Source: Acholoe squamosa (lineage: Eukaryota > Annelida > Polychaeta > Phyllodocida > Polynoidae). From it: DNA of 64,000 bases. The DNA is taken from positions 75,799,972-75,863,971 of the forward strand of contig OX439040.1 of the NCBI GenBank assembly GCA_949317995.1, in the 5' to 3' direction. Below are positions 25,701 through 34,068 of the stretch, one piece after another; the first letter of the stretch is position 1, and each line of letters starts with the position of its first letter. Made by a program: the position numbers and the translations under genes. The notes under the pieces are model-generated. The model was not told the DNA's origin and searched no databases. It was given only the letters and a program-made list of their open reading frames with translations.

Positions 25701-26210
25701 ATTCTCCGCCAACTTTAGGTAGTTGCGGAGCCAAGAAACTGGCATGTTGTCAGCCAGCTCGTCACTACACGAGTCCATTACCATAGTTTTGAGTTCATCT
25801 GGTATGGGCTCGGGCACGCCCTGCTCCACCGCCATGGGCCCGCATCCGAACATGGAGGCGTGCATAGGGATGTACGTTCCCCAGGAGGTATACACGATAC
25901 CTTCCTGGCGATCAACGTGTGCTAGACGTCTGATCTGCGTCCTGAATCCCGGAGGATACATTGGAATGTCTAGGACATCCACTTTGCTACCCGAAGCGTC
26001 TGTTGTGGACGGGCGCTCCGGGCGTGGCGGGGGTGGAGGTGGCATCCTCTCCCGGTCGGTTGCCTCGGCCATAGCCGTGAGCGTCCGGGCGGCCTCCTCT
26101 GTCGAAGAATCCATAGATTCCTCGACCCGAGACGGGACCTTCGGGTCCTCGTCTTGTTCCAACGGAATGTTGGCTGTTTGACGCGCAGCGTCAATCGTTC
26201 CCTGTGCCAT
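22704..26210 (-). CDS. ORF3: zinc-finger/RGG/coiled-coil protein in the env position
   Basis: This 1,168-codon frame lies downstream of pol on the same strand. I chose the ATG at 26210 (context GGTGCCATGG); the frame extends 7 codons further to a TTG. Residues are numbered from that TTG. A Ser/Thr/Pro-rich acidic N-terminus has a proline run (64-69). A conserved-looking block (85-200) is followed by a charged helix (about 275-312) and basic low-complexity sequence (320-425). The core (430-720) has two candidate C2H2 fingers: C571/C576 with His pairs near 595-603, and C609/C619 with H633/H639. An RGG-type box spans 872-892, a long charged helix 955-1050, and a Pro/Ala/Ser-rich tail ends the protein. 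There is no signal peptide or membrane segment, so it is not an envelope glycoprotein. Nucleic-acid binding is inferred from the motifs; the biological role is unknown. Expression would need splicing, an internal promoter or re-initiation. Confidence 0.85.
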   Translation of the reverse strand: MAQGTIDAARQTANIPLEQDEDPKVPSRVEESMDSSTEEAARTLTAMAEATDRERMPPPPPPRPERPSTTDASGSKVDVLDIPMYPPGFRTQIRRLAHVDRQEGIVYTSWGTYIPMHASMFGCGPMAVEQGVPEPIPDELKTMVMDSCSDELADNMPVSWLRNYLKLAENMATNENLARAVLISAGIIQKATELRESESDMDTDSTVTLSSVETDRVKRLTRKPAPKGPLTESDLEAEDVRIAVERSTTETDPAADIPEAPGEISEEDISRQQAAVEAKRIELAKQQKELTAARRAHRKQQAQRKTEISSDSDSPVSGRRSPRTGDRSRRESDSSPEVPAQPTKVVRRKKKNGAKAPPVEPTPPTKPRGKGKPKTPAPTTTTTTVATSVTASSAASTSGAKTKSPTKAPTGTTTSSRAGRRGADIYTDSEESESDPELPESAKSDLESVTTWEEMTTDVPKDDNQKWMWKNAAEGFKERTPRCFADCAYDTVHYMCPSAVNKDGDSDDEEWMKSGPSDTPVGKFYLIWIDQLKSKLGSIYSYEARTKVQWAMTQWGPTGNRRRCPFESCQLSLTGEKMFETKPRFARHIVEFHMHHKPVMMCVLGDRPSKHCDGSFSTHRRRDMALHLQKAHGIGLEKTRKRAIKCFSELLANWSALSIKEVKEQAFETGFCSWKSGNLLTYFQTNSSSTKFGMPSEVHLKVKKWRGDDKREKAKARSKGPNGGTVTTTASKRTRADRSVSPSGGKDQPRPANPADRRESGQQVSALEMPGNQARRSGSQATASATPATSTPAPAEQRPGEASGGQDDGGELFAPPSGYSTWWAGEGSSGKRPTYSEYAAKFPSMGPAGPESQVLTPLGRAKACGRGRGGLESTRGSPGGGRGRGGITVEGPSAPPTGTPPVSVEAPAPPPVIVPPTGPRVPLMELISGTLSGLQDPNTFVDHRDVRTVQIQNELMEEWQALHRQKSVDYWRVMTEATVNLVYEIQRREEDKIRELERKKVEEALESCRRKQKEAEKLKEFHEAENSRYIHRFKEADLKFFLAFGKHLEEWDGLPSSLIFVPEIPPDAPPAPATPPVLATPPVPAAPPIPAALLLPPPTWNRAVPTATVAAPASEAMDSPSAVMRALSLGSETPSEASAALSTSSCSSSAPSASVEPAEKMDTDPEDL

Positions 26211-26730
26211 GGCACCGGGTTCGACTTCCAAAATTAATTGGCAAGTTTTGTTGGACTCCTCCCGAAGGATTCGTCCAACAGAAAGGCTTTTGGGGGGTTA
26301 GCTAGGCTAACACGACAGCTACAGGCTGTATAACCGCCGACAAATAACTAGAGCAAAAACGGGTGGCGTCTAACCACCACGAGTCCGCTCTAGTTATGAC
26401 CAGTATGACGTCAGACCTCTCGTCTCGCGAGATCCCGCCATGGCTATCCGGTGACCTAGTTCCGCGCTTTCCCGCCACACCAGCAGCGCCACCTAGGGAA
26501 CTAGATCCGAACCAACATTCGACTCGACATGTGAGACGCGGCCTACTACCCGAGTGCTATCGTCTGGAGCTTAGCGGTGTATACAACGCTTCAAAGCGAA
26601 TGTACCGGTTAATCCGACCGCCACTCACGGGATACAGCCACTTGGGGAGGGCGCGTTCGACATCTCAGGCCGTGGAACGTATGTTGCCTGCCTATGGCGG
26701 ACAACACGCAGCAGCTCGTTGTGTACTGAG
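26211..26730 (-). other. Pol-ORF3 spacer with hairpin leader
   Basis: These 520 bp separate the Pol stop from the ORF3 ATG. They hold no convincing frame in the coding direction; a 123-codon plus-strand frame looks like chance. An 8-bp perfect inverted repeat (26249-26256 with 26273-26280) makes a hairpin about 40-70 nt upstream of the ORF3 ATG. Pyrimidine-rich stretches followed by CAG or TAG near 26317-26326 could serve as a splice acceptor, but this is weak. Confidence 0.4.
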
Positions 26731-29700
26731 TTAGGTTACAGCAGACCTCAACCGGGGGCTGCGTCTAACGCCTTCGGTTAGCATTTTATTTTTCCCGGCT
26801 TTACGTACGGCCTTTTCTGGATCTCGCTTAGTCAGAGCGGGACCCTTCCCATACGTAATGCCTTCACTCAGCGAGACTTTCTTCCATTTCTTACGATTAG
26901 GTCGTTTCCTGGCCTTCGTCTTCTTTTTTACTATAACCTCGTCTCCCGGCGTCTTTCTCGGCCGGCCTCTAGGGCGTTTCGTCGGTACTACCACGCTCGG
27001 TCCGCTAGGGACAGATACAGGTGGTTTGTAACCGAACTCCCTCTCCGCCTCTTCGCGCCCCTTCCAGGGCCGAAGTTTTCCGACATTTGTCTTCCATTTC
27101 CTACCCGTTAGGCAGTCCTCTATCATCACCGTGGACTCGGAGATGACGCGAACGATTTTAAATGGACCTTCCCAAGGCATTACGAGCTTCAGCTTATCCA
27201 GCGGCTCGTAGTACCTTAGTACTTTGTCCCCAACATTAAAACGAATTCGTTTAGCATTGGTGTCATAGCCCACCTTTTGCCACTTCGCACTCTTCAGCAG
27301 TTCTTTCCGAACGGCCTCGTATGCCTGTTTGAACCGGTCCCTTAATGACTCTACAAACAGCACCGTGCAGGGCGCCTCCGGGTCTATTCCAACCACTCCA
27401 TACACTAAGTCGGCGGGCATTATGATGTCCTCGCCGAACACTAGCATGTTTGGGGTGCAGTTAGTTGATGAATGGACAGTGTTGTTGTAGGCGTGTACTA
27501 CAAACTCGCACTGTTCATCCCAGTCATCCTGGTGGGTATTAACCAGGGGCTTTAGTACTTGTATGAGGGTTCTATTGAAGCGTTCTACCTGCCCATCCGA
27601 CTGAGGTCGGTACGGGTTTGTTCGGGTCTTACAAATGGCTAGGTAATGGCACATTTCCTGCCAAAGTTCTGACTCGAACTCCCTTCCCTGGTCACTGTGC
27701 ATCATAAGGGGAACACCCAAATGCAGCACCCAGCCTTTCACAAATGCCTCCGCGCATGTGGCGGCTTTGTGGTTGGGAAGGGGGAACACCCGAGTGTACT
27801 TAGTATAATAGTCAGTTACGACCATCATACAAGTATTGTCTCGCGGCGTCGTCTTAATCCCACTGATGATGTCTATCGCTATTCGAGCAAATCTGACACC
27901 AAACAATTCCTGTGATAAGGGTTGCTTACCCAGGCCGGGTCCCGGTTTGTTTTTACAACAATCCGGGCAAGTGGCGATCCACCGGAGCAAGTCGCCTCTC
28001 ATACCGGGCCAGTAGTAACGCCTTTGTAGACGCTCTATCGACCTTCTCTTACCGAAATGGCCACTCGTTTGGTGGCCATGGCAATAATACATGATATCCC
28101 TCCTCATCGGGGCGGGTATCACTATTTGCAACAACCTACCGTTGGTGGGAGTTGTCTTCCACCTACATAGTATGTCGTCTCGGATCTCTAGCTCGGCCCA
28201 TTGAGCCAGCAACCGCCTCGCTTCCCTATCCTCCAGGGAAACTAGAGGCCTTGCCGGTTTAATGCCTGACCGTAGGTATTCCATTATGCGCGCAGTGGTG
28301 GGGTCTGACTGTTGAAACTTCTTGATGGTCTCCGGGGACCAATCGAGATAGCTGCATACAGCCTCCTCCCAGGGGATACGGGGGGTGGTATAATTAAATA
28401 CCAACCCGGCTACCACAGCATTGTGGGCCCCGCAGTCTTCACATGTGGCATTTTGGCACCTTCGGATAGGCCGTCTTGACAAGGCATCCGCATTGATGTG
28501 TTTAGCACCGGGTCGGTGCTCTATTTGTTTATGCTCTAATCCGAATTCGGATAGGTGAGCTAACCAACGTCCAATCATCCCCTCGGCGTCCTTAAAGTTA
28601 AGGAGCCACCTAAGAGACGAATGGTCTGTTCTTAAAGTAAAGTCACTTCCCCAAAGGAAATGCTTAAACTTCTTCGTATACACCACCACAGCGAGGAGTT
28701 CTCGCTTGGTGGTACAATAATTTCGCTGTGTCTTGCTTAACGTGTTGCTAGCAAATGCTATTGGCACTTCGACTCCCTCTTGGACCTGAGAGAGAGCTGC
28801 CCCAATCGCATCATTGCTCGCATCGGTGTCTAAGATGAAATGTCCCTCGGGAGTGGGATATTTCAACACGGGTGTATTCCTAAATAAATCTTTTATTTTA
28901 TTAAAAGACTCTTCTTGCTCGCTGGTCCATGGGAATGGGTCCCGTGCCCTACCCGGGGTCCAGTGAGCTAAGCACTGCATGGGGAAGCTGACACGAGAGT
29001 AATTCGGTATGAAATCACGATAATAGGAACAAAATCCTAAAAATGATCTCACCTCCTTAGCACTCGTGGGTCTTTCCCAATTTTCTACAGCTTCTAATTT
29101 TTCCGGATCCGCACTTACCCCGTTAGGAGTAATGATCCTTCCCAAGTATGTAATGGTTTTCTTAAACAAATTACATTTCTTGGGTTTAAGTTTAAGACCG
29201 TTTGATAGTATCCGGTCGAGGACTAATTGCAGATTTGCCAGGCATTCCTTGAATGACTTGCCGAACACGACCACATCATCCAAGTAAACCAGGCATTTCT
29301 TCCACAAAAGGTCACTCAGTAAGGATTCCATCATAGCCTCGAATGTAGCGGGGGCGTTACACAATCCGAAGGGTAGGACATTATACTCAAACAGCCCCAT
29401 ATGACTGGAGAACGCTGTCTTCTCCTTGTCTTTGGGGTGCATTGGTATTTGCCAATATCCGGACTGTAAATCCAAGGTACAGAACCATTGGTTTCCGCCC
29501 AAGCTATCTAAAGTCTCGTCTATCCTTGGTAAAGGATACGAGTTCTTCTTTGTTATACCGTTCAATTTCCGGTAGTCGACACAAAAGCGGATTGTACCGT
29601 CTTTCTTAGTAGTCATGCAAACAGGGCTGGACCAGGGAATCGAGCTAGGCACGGTTACCCCTAGGTCCAACTGTTTTTGTATTTGCTCTTCACAGATTAA

Positions 29701-30966
29701 CTTCTTTTTAAGGGGAAGTCTACGATACGGGATTTTAAAAGGTTTCTCGCTGCCCACATCTATAGTGTGCAACACCTTATCGGATCTACCCACCGGGCCT
29801 CCTTCCCTACCAAAAGCACCTTCGTACTTTTGTAGAAGTCTCGCTAGGCAATCCTTATCGTCCGTATTCTTTAAATCTGACTGATCAATCAGCTTTTGGA
29901 ATTCTTCATCCATAGGATGCTGACTAACTGGGTTTAGTGGTTTGTTAAATTTAGCCTCGGCGACATGTTCTACCGAACTCATCCTTCCAACACTGTCGCC
30001 TCGCCTCAAATAAACCACTGAACCACTCCGGTTAGTTATGGGTAATACGGACCAAGCTGCATTAGCCACTAATGTATCCACTGAGTCTAACCCGATGCTT
30101 GACAAATACACCGTGTCGGGTTCGTAGACTCCAGCTTCATTCCTCTGAGCCATGGATCCGCCACAAAGGACATCGCAAGTGGTACCCGGTGGGATCTTCA
30201 CCGTATGTACCACTGCTGCGACCGAAGACACCTGTCTCAATACGCATTGGACATGCAAGCCATACGGGCTCCGTATATCCATACTACCGTCCCTCGGGTC
30301 CAAGACGGCCCCGTATAAGCTTGCAAAATCCAATCCGAGGATTCCGTCATCACTAACCTCTGCTATAGTTGGCGAAAGAACAAACTCTTTGCCTCCTATA
30401 TGGATAGGCATAAACGTCCTACCAAATGTACGCATACTGCTTCCGTCGGCCGTGCAAGCATTTACCCCCGTTTTGAGGTTCTCATGGCTGCCGGCCACCG
30501 AATCGAAGAATCTTTTGGACACACATGAATGACTAGCTCCAGTATCCACCAAGAATTCCCCCACCCGGCCTTCCACAGATATGGGTACATACCACCGTCT
30601 CCCCCCTAAAGGCGAGGGGTTACTGGTAAACTGGTGAAAGTCTCCCGAATCACCAAGATTCAATCCGAGTCCTCTCAGGAATTCCAGACACGGATGACTT
30701 GGGGGAAGGCGTGTCCCACACACTCGAATCAACTCTTTGATCCATCCTTCCTCTCCCCTAGTGTGGCCACTCGCCTCCATATGATTGCTCCTGCACATAT
30801 CAACACTAGGGTCCCTGGCCCCGGCCGAGGTGCAGGGGTGCGCACCCTCAGCCACCCGGCCTCCAGGTGTAATTGACTCGAAATCTTCCACCGGGATACC
30901 CCCGGTAGCATTTTGGCATTCGTTCCCACTCGGGGCCATGTCAGATGCCGTTGACACAACCCCCAC
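26731..30966 (-). CDS. pol: Pol polyprotein: protease, reverse transcriptase, RNase H, integrase
   Basis: Residues are counted from 30966, although the frame is open from 30990 and its first ATG is at 30939. The aspartic protease has DTGAS at 141-145 and the ILGLDF flap partner at 209-214. The RT (about 410-615) has LDLQSGYWQI (498-507) with D499, FGLCNAPATF (533-542) and YLDD (561-564). RNase H (about 705-830) has D715, E756, D781 and D827. The integrase has an HHCC zinc site ending C1000-x2-C1003, then D1032, D1092 and E1128 with 35 residues between the last two (D,D35E), and a GPF motif at 1267-1269. The tail (1325-1411) is very basic and holds an AT-hook-like KRPRGRPRK (1330-1338). All catalytic residues are present and the frame is uninterrupted. 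Pol lies -1 to Gag, so it is probably made as a frameshifted fusion that the protease cuts. Confidence 0.97.
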   Translation of the reverse strand: MGVVSTASDMAPSGNECQNATGGIPVEDFESITPGGRVAEGAHPCTSAGARDPSVDMCRSNHMEASGHTRGEEGWIKELIRVCGTRLPPSHPCLEFLRGLGLNLGDSGDFHQFTSNPSPLGGRRWYVPISVEGRVGEFLVDTGASHSCVSKRFFDSVAGSHENLKTGVNACTADGSSMRTFGRTFMPIHIGGKEFVLSPTIAEVSDDGILGLDFASLYGAVLDPRDGSMDIRSPYGLHVQCVLRQVSSVAAVVHTVKIPPGTTCDVLCGGSMAQRNEAGVYEPDTVYLSSIGLDSVDTLVANAAWSVLPITNRSGSVVYLRRGDSVGRMSSVEHVAEAKFNKPLNPVSQHPMDEEFQKLIDQSDLKNTDDKDCLARLLQKYEGAFGREGGPVGRSDKVLHTIDVGSEKPFKIPYRRLPLKKKLICEEQIQKQLDLGVTVPSSIPWSSPVCMTTKKDGTIRFCVDYRKLNGITKKNSYPLPRIDETLDSLGGNQWFCTLDLQSGYWQIPMHPKDKEKTAFSSHMGLFEYNVLPFGLCNAPATFEAMMESLLSDLLWKKCLVYLDDVVVFGKSFKECLANLQLVLDRILSNGLKLKPKKCNLFKKTITYLGRIITPNGVSADPEKLEAVENWERPTSAKEVRSFLGFCSYYRDFIPNYSRVSFPMQCLAHWTPGRARDPFPWTSEQEESFNKIKDLFRNTPVLKYPTPEGHFILDTDASNDAIGAALSQVQEGVEVPIAFASNTLSKTQRNYCTTKRELLAVVVYTKKFKHFLWGSDFTLRTDHSSLRWLLNFKDAEGMIGRWLAHLSEFGLEHKQIEHRPGAKHINADALSRRPIRRCQNATCEDCGAHNAVVAGLVFNYTTPRIPWEEAVCSYLDWSPETIKKFQQSDPTTARIMEYLRSGIKPARPLVSLEDREARRLLAQWAELEIRDDILCRWKTTPTNGRLLQIVIPAPMRRDIMYYCHGHQTSGHFGKRRSIERLQRRYYWPGMRGDLLRWIATCPDCCKNKPGPGLGKQPLSQELFGVRFARIAIDIISGIKTTPRDNTCMMVVTDYYTKYTRVFPLPNHKAATCAEAFVKGWVLHLGVPLMMHSDQGREFESELWQEMCHYLAICKTRTNPYRPQSDGQVERFNRTLIQVLKPLVNTHQDDWDEQCEFVVHAYNNTVHSSTNCTPNMLVFGEDIIMPADLVYGVVGIDPEAPCTVLFVESLRDRFKQAYEAVRKELLKSAKWQKVGYDTNAKRIRFNVGDKVLRYYEPLDKLKLVMPWEGPFKIVRVISESTVMIEDCLTGRKWKTNVGKLRPWKGREEAEREFGYKPPVSVPSGPSVVVPTKRPRGRPRKTPGDEVIVKKKTKARKRPNRKKWKKVSLSEGITYGKGPALTKRDPEKAVRKAGKNKMLTEGVRRSPRLRSAVT

Positions 30967-33905
30967 TAGTTTTCCACATCTGTGGAATCCCTAGCATTCT
31001 CCCTTTCTACGCCGTCGTCTTCGGCTTCATGGAAGGCAGCCATTACCGGCTTAGTAGCGGTACATTCAGATGAGTAGTGTCCCATGCGCTGGCACCTGAA
31101 ACACTTAACCGTTCGGCGATCCACCCGGGGTCTTTGCCGATTGGCTTGGATGGCATCTGTAATTTTCTTACACATGTCTTCCAGAAGTTTGGTCATGTCC
31201 GGGGACTGAGTCTTCACTTTGTCAGTGCTTACAATGGACTTGACCGCCTTATCGACAGCCTTCGGGTCACTCTTGACCTCGGATGAAGGTCTAGAGTCCC
31301 TTTGTTTATTGAAAGATTTCCTGGGAATATACTTCCTACCTGAAGTATTCTTCCTTAATTGCATCGAACAGAAGGTGCCGTCTTCCTGTTCGATATCAAT
31401 CAATTCGAAGTCGTCTGATGGAGTATCGACCTCCGACTGCTGGGTCACCGATGCCAGGGGTACCAAGCCGCTGGCATTAGGTATGTCCCCAGCTAACATA
31501 GCTCGCTTCTTCACGGCCATATCTATACCATTAAATATGCCGTGTAGTGTTATGCCCTCCTTCCAGGCATCCCTCGCTGCTATTTGTTCATCTCGGTCTC
31601 TTAGACCCTTGACGAATTGAGTGATCAAATCGTCCATATACCAGTCCTGGTTTTCAGTACCGGGTCTGGCCTTACTTAGCAGGGCATGGAGTTCCATACC
31701 GTATGCTCTGAAAGCTTCATTCGGCTTCTGTGTGCGTTTCTTAAAACGGACCATCGGGTCTTCCTTGACCATATTACATAACAGTCCACTAGCAGTTTCT
31801 ACTAACTGCTCAAAACTCCCAACGAGGCCGTACCAGGTTCGCCATTGCTCTACAGCCATGCGACCCGGCCCGCCTTTCAGACATCTCACTAGATGTGGCT
31901 TGGCCTCGTATGGGGTCCATCCATTACAGTTCATCACATCGATGAAATCTTCAAACCACTCTTTCCATGGTCGAGTACCGTCATATTCTTTAGGAATAAC
32001 GGCTACCCTTCGGGCAGAATTGGGAGCATACATCAATCTAGTGCATTGCTGTTTGCTCCATTCAATCGCCTTGGTTTCATTCAAGGTCCGATTGCCCCCT
32101 ATACCACCGAAGCTCGAATTGCCAGGTGGAGGCGGTGGTGGAGGTTGAGTATACGTCCACTGTGTACCACCGTGGTTCGTATAACTCGCACTACCTTGGT
32201 TGGGGCCGGTACCCGAGGTACCACTATAGCTTGTGGCACCCGAAGCAGCGCCCCCCCCTTGCGCGCCTTGGTACCCGCCATCGGATGGCTGGTTTCCTGT
32301 TGACTGGCCGCCATCGTTTGATGGATTCGGTTGGGTGTTGTCATTACCAGCACCCAGCCCCGGGTCGTTACTGGGATCCACATGAATGTGGAACCCACTG
32401 GTCTCCGCACTACTGTCGGAAGCCTCTCTAGGGGTATAGTCCGGGTCCAGGTTGTGGACTATGGGCACCTCACTTATCCGGACTCTACTAGTTCGGCCAT
32501 GCTTATCCTGGGTTCTGATGTAAACACCCCCTTGATCTACGTTCCGCGAAGCATTATCATTTACAAAAGGATTATACTGCGGATTCTTCGGTGTAGAACA
32601 GGAGACCGGGTCGCCCTGTTTCACGAACGTCGAGTTCGGGTTTGTCACCCTACTCGCCGGAGGGGCATGTGTTTCCTCTTGCTCCTGTAAATAACTCTCC
32701 ATAGCGGACTTATTTTTTGTGAGGGTAGCTACGTCTGTAGTCAGGTTTCGCTGTTCCTCCCTAAGCTGTGCGTTTTCTGCCAAGATTTCGGATCGAATCT
32801 TTTCATTTTCAGCCACAGCTCGGTTTCTTTCTTCTTGGGCGATCATTGCCTCTCGCTTAAAAGTATCCTTAAGTAGGCGGTACTTTTCACCCTTCTCTTT
32901 CTGAGACCTGTTATATTCAGTAGTCTCCTTCCTGATCTCGGCTTGTTCCGAGACCATCTTGGCTTCTGTCTCAGCCTTCCGGATTTGAAGTTTCTTAAGC
33001 TTCTCCTCCATTGCGTGCAACTCAGTTTGTAATTTATTTACATCCCGAGCCTTAGCAACCTCCTCGGCTCTAGCCTTGTCGATTGCTCTAAGTTTATTGG
33101 CTTCCTCGATTTCCAACTCAGCCAGCCTCTTTTCTTTTTCATGTGCGTCTCTTTCCTTCCGCTCCAACCGATGGGATACGGAGGATAGACGATATTTGAG
33201 GTCGGATTCTTTTAGAATCGCCTCCTGCTCAACGGATCGTAATTTTCCGATCCGGGACTTAGCTTCCTCCTCTATTTTGGATTGGGCTAACATGAATTGT
33301 TCATGTTGCCTCTTTGCCTGTAACTCTACCTGTTCCTTGGCTTTCAAATAGGCCTGAGTATTTTTATACCCGGGACCCATCCGACGTCCGTAGATAGACT
33401 TGCGACTGCCTCCAGGGTAAAACATGGAGTCAGACAAGCCTTCGTCTAGAGATCGGCCTAGGTGATGCCTTTCCGAGCTTTTCGGTCCGGTACCACTAGG
33501 CTTATCTTTTGATTTCGCGTCTGGGACTATTGCGTCCCTTTTGGTTTTACCATCGTCGCTGTCATGGTCCGACGATGTCATTAGTGGGGCTACTTCGGTT
33601 CCACCACCGGGTGCTGAACCCTGGGGGGTTGCAGTATGCTGCATAGGGCTTTGTGCAATTGGTGTACCCAAGCCGCTAGCCGAGCCTGTTGGTACCATAG
33701 GACCTAGCTGGCGTCTGCTAGTTATAACTTGGGACCAATCGCTCAAGTCTAAAGTTGGGGGTCTTAACACTCCCCTGAACAATCCGGTATCCGGTACTCC
33801 TGTCTGGGGTGTAGCCGGATACAATTTTACGATGCCATCTCTGGTGGCATTGTCCCTAAGGTCGGGTGTAGAAAAAATATTTCGTACACCCTCCTGATTA
33901 AACAT
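30966..33905 (-). CDS. gag: Gag polyprotein of the Gypsy element (capsid and CCHC nucleocapsid)
   Basis: This is the structural protein expected to form the intracellular particle and bind genomic RNA. Residues are counted from an upstream TTG at 34025, because the frame is open from 34115 but has no ATG before Met41 (33905), the start used here. In order: an acidic, proline-rich N-terminus; a long charged coiled coil (about 222-450); a Gly/Ser/Asn/Gln-rich linker with a run of nine prolines (about 545-645); a Ty3-type capsid region (about 679-840, with YDGTRPWKEWFEDF and later FKKRTQKPNEAF); and one knuckle C975-x2-C978-x4-H983-x4-C988. At about 980-1019 residues it is two to three times the usual Gypsy Gag. 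The stop overlaps the start of the Pol frame. Function is inferred from the family; the knuckle and capsid pattern are clear. Confidence 0.92.
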   Translation of the reverse strand: MFNQEGVRNIFSTPDLRDNATRDGIVKLYPATPQTGVPDTGLFRGVLRPPTLDLSDWSQVITSRRQLGPMVPTGSASGLGTPIAQSPMQHTATPQGSAPGGGTEVAPLMTSSDHDSDDGKTKRDAIVPDAKSKDKPSGTGPKSSERHHLGRSLDEGLSDSMFYPGGSRKSIYGRRMGPGYKNTQAYLKAKEQVELQAKRQHEQFMLAQSKIEEEAKSRIGKLRSVEQEAILKESDLKYRLSSVSHRLERKERDAHEKEKRLAELEIEEANKLRAIDKARAEEVAKARDVNKLQTELHAMEEKLKKLQIRKAETEAKMVSEQAEIRKETTEYNRSQKEKGEKYRLLKDTFKREAMIAQEERNRAVAENEKIRSEILAENAQLREEQRNLTTDVATLTKNKSAMESYLQEQEETHAPPASRVTNPNSTFVKQGDPVSCSTPKNPQYNPFVNDNASRNVDQGGVYIRTQDKHGRTSRVRISEVPIVHNLDPDYTPREASDSSAETSGFHIHVDPSNDPGLGAGNDNTQPNPSNDGGQSTGNQPSDGGYQGAQGGGAASGATSYSGTSGTGPNQGSASYTNHGGTQWTYTQPPPPPPPGNSSFGGIGGNRTLNETKAIEWSKQQCTRLMYAPNSARRVAVIPKEYDGTRPWKEWFEDFIDVMNCNGWTPYEAKPHLVRCLKGGPGRMAVEQWRTWYGLVGSFEQLVETASGLLCNMVKEDPMVRFKKRTQKPNEAFRAYGMELHALLSKARPGTENQDWYMDDLITQFVKGLRDRDEQIAARDAWKEGITLHGIFNGIDMAVKKRAMLAGDIPNASGLVPLASVTQQSEVDTPSDDFELIDIEQEDGTFCSMQLRKNTSGRKYIPRKSFNKQRDSRPSSEVKSDPKAVDKAVKSIVSTDKVKTQSPDMTKLLEDMCKKITDAIQANRQRPRVDRRTVKCFRCQRMGHYSSECTATKPVMAAFHEAEDDGVERENARDSTDVEN
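30969..30975 (-). promoter_or_regulatory. Candidate -1 frameshift heptamer at the gag stop
   Basis: The minus strand reads GGAAAAC followed at once by the Gag stop TAG. The Pol frame is -1 relative to Gag and opens at 30990, so the two frames overlap by only about 24 nt, and this is the only slippery-looking heptamer there. It fits the X-XXY-YYZ layout at the A-site (AAAAC) but deviates in the XXX triplet, so efficiency is uncertain. Confidence 0.45.
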
Positions 33906-34049
33906 TTGTTGTTGACCGGGTTTCCAGTCTAACAACAGATGCTGGGATGTATAATCATCCTCTTCGAATCCCTCTAGCCCAGGGCTGGGGGGATCCGCTT
34001 CGGGTTTCCCGAGGCTTTCGGCCAATGTGGCCGCGCACCACCCCCGAAC

Positions 34050-34067
34050 CGACTGGTCATGGCACCA
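34050..34067 (-). other. Putative tRNA primer-binding site
   Basis: One nucleotide inside the 5' LTR, the minus strand reads TGGTGCCATGACC. It starts with the TGG expected for pairing to a tRNA 3' CCA end. From memory, the first 12 bases differ at one position from the complement of an animal tRNA-His 3' end, so tRNA-His is my tentative primer. The tRNA identity is inference; the location and the TGG are seen. Confidence 0.65.
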
Positions 34068-34068
34068 G

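Noticed and set aside
24732-25722. Two ~300-codon plus-strand frames opposite ORF3
   Set aside because: They lie antisense to ORF3 in GC-rich, stop-poor DNA and have no recognisable motifs. They are shadows of ORF3 codon usage.
22704-26210. ORF3 as an env gene (errantivirus-like)
   Set aside because: It is in the right position, but has no signal peptide, furin-like site, fusion peptide or transmembrane segment, while it has nucleic-acid-binding motifs.
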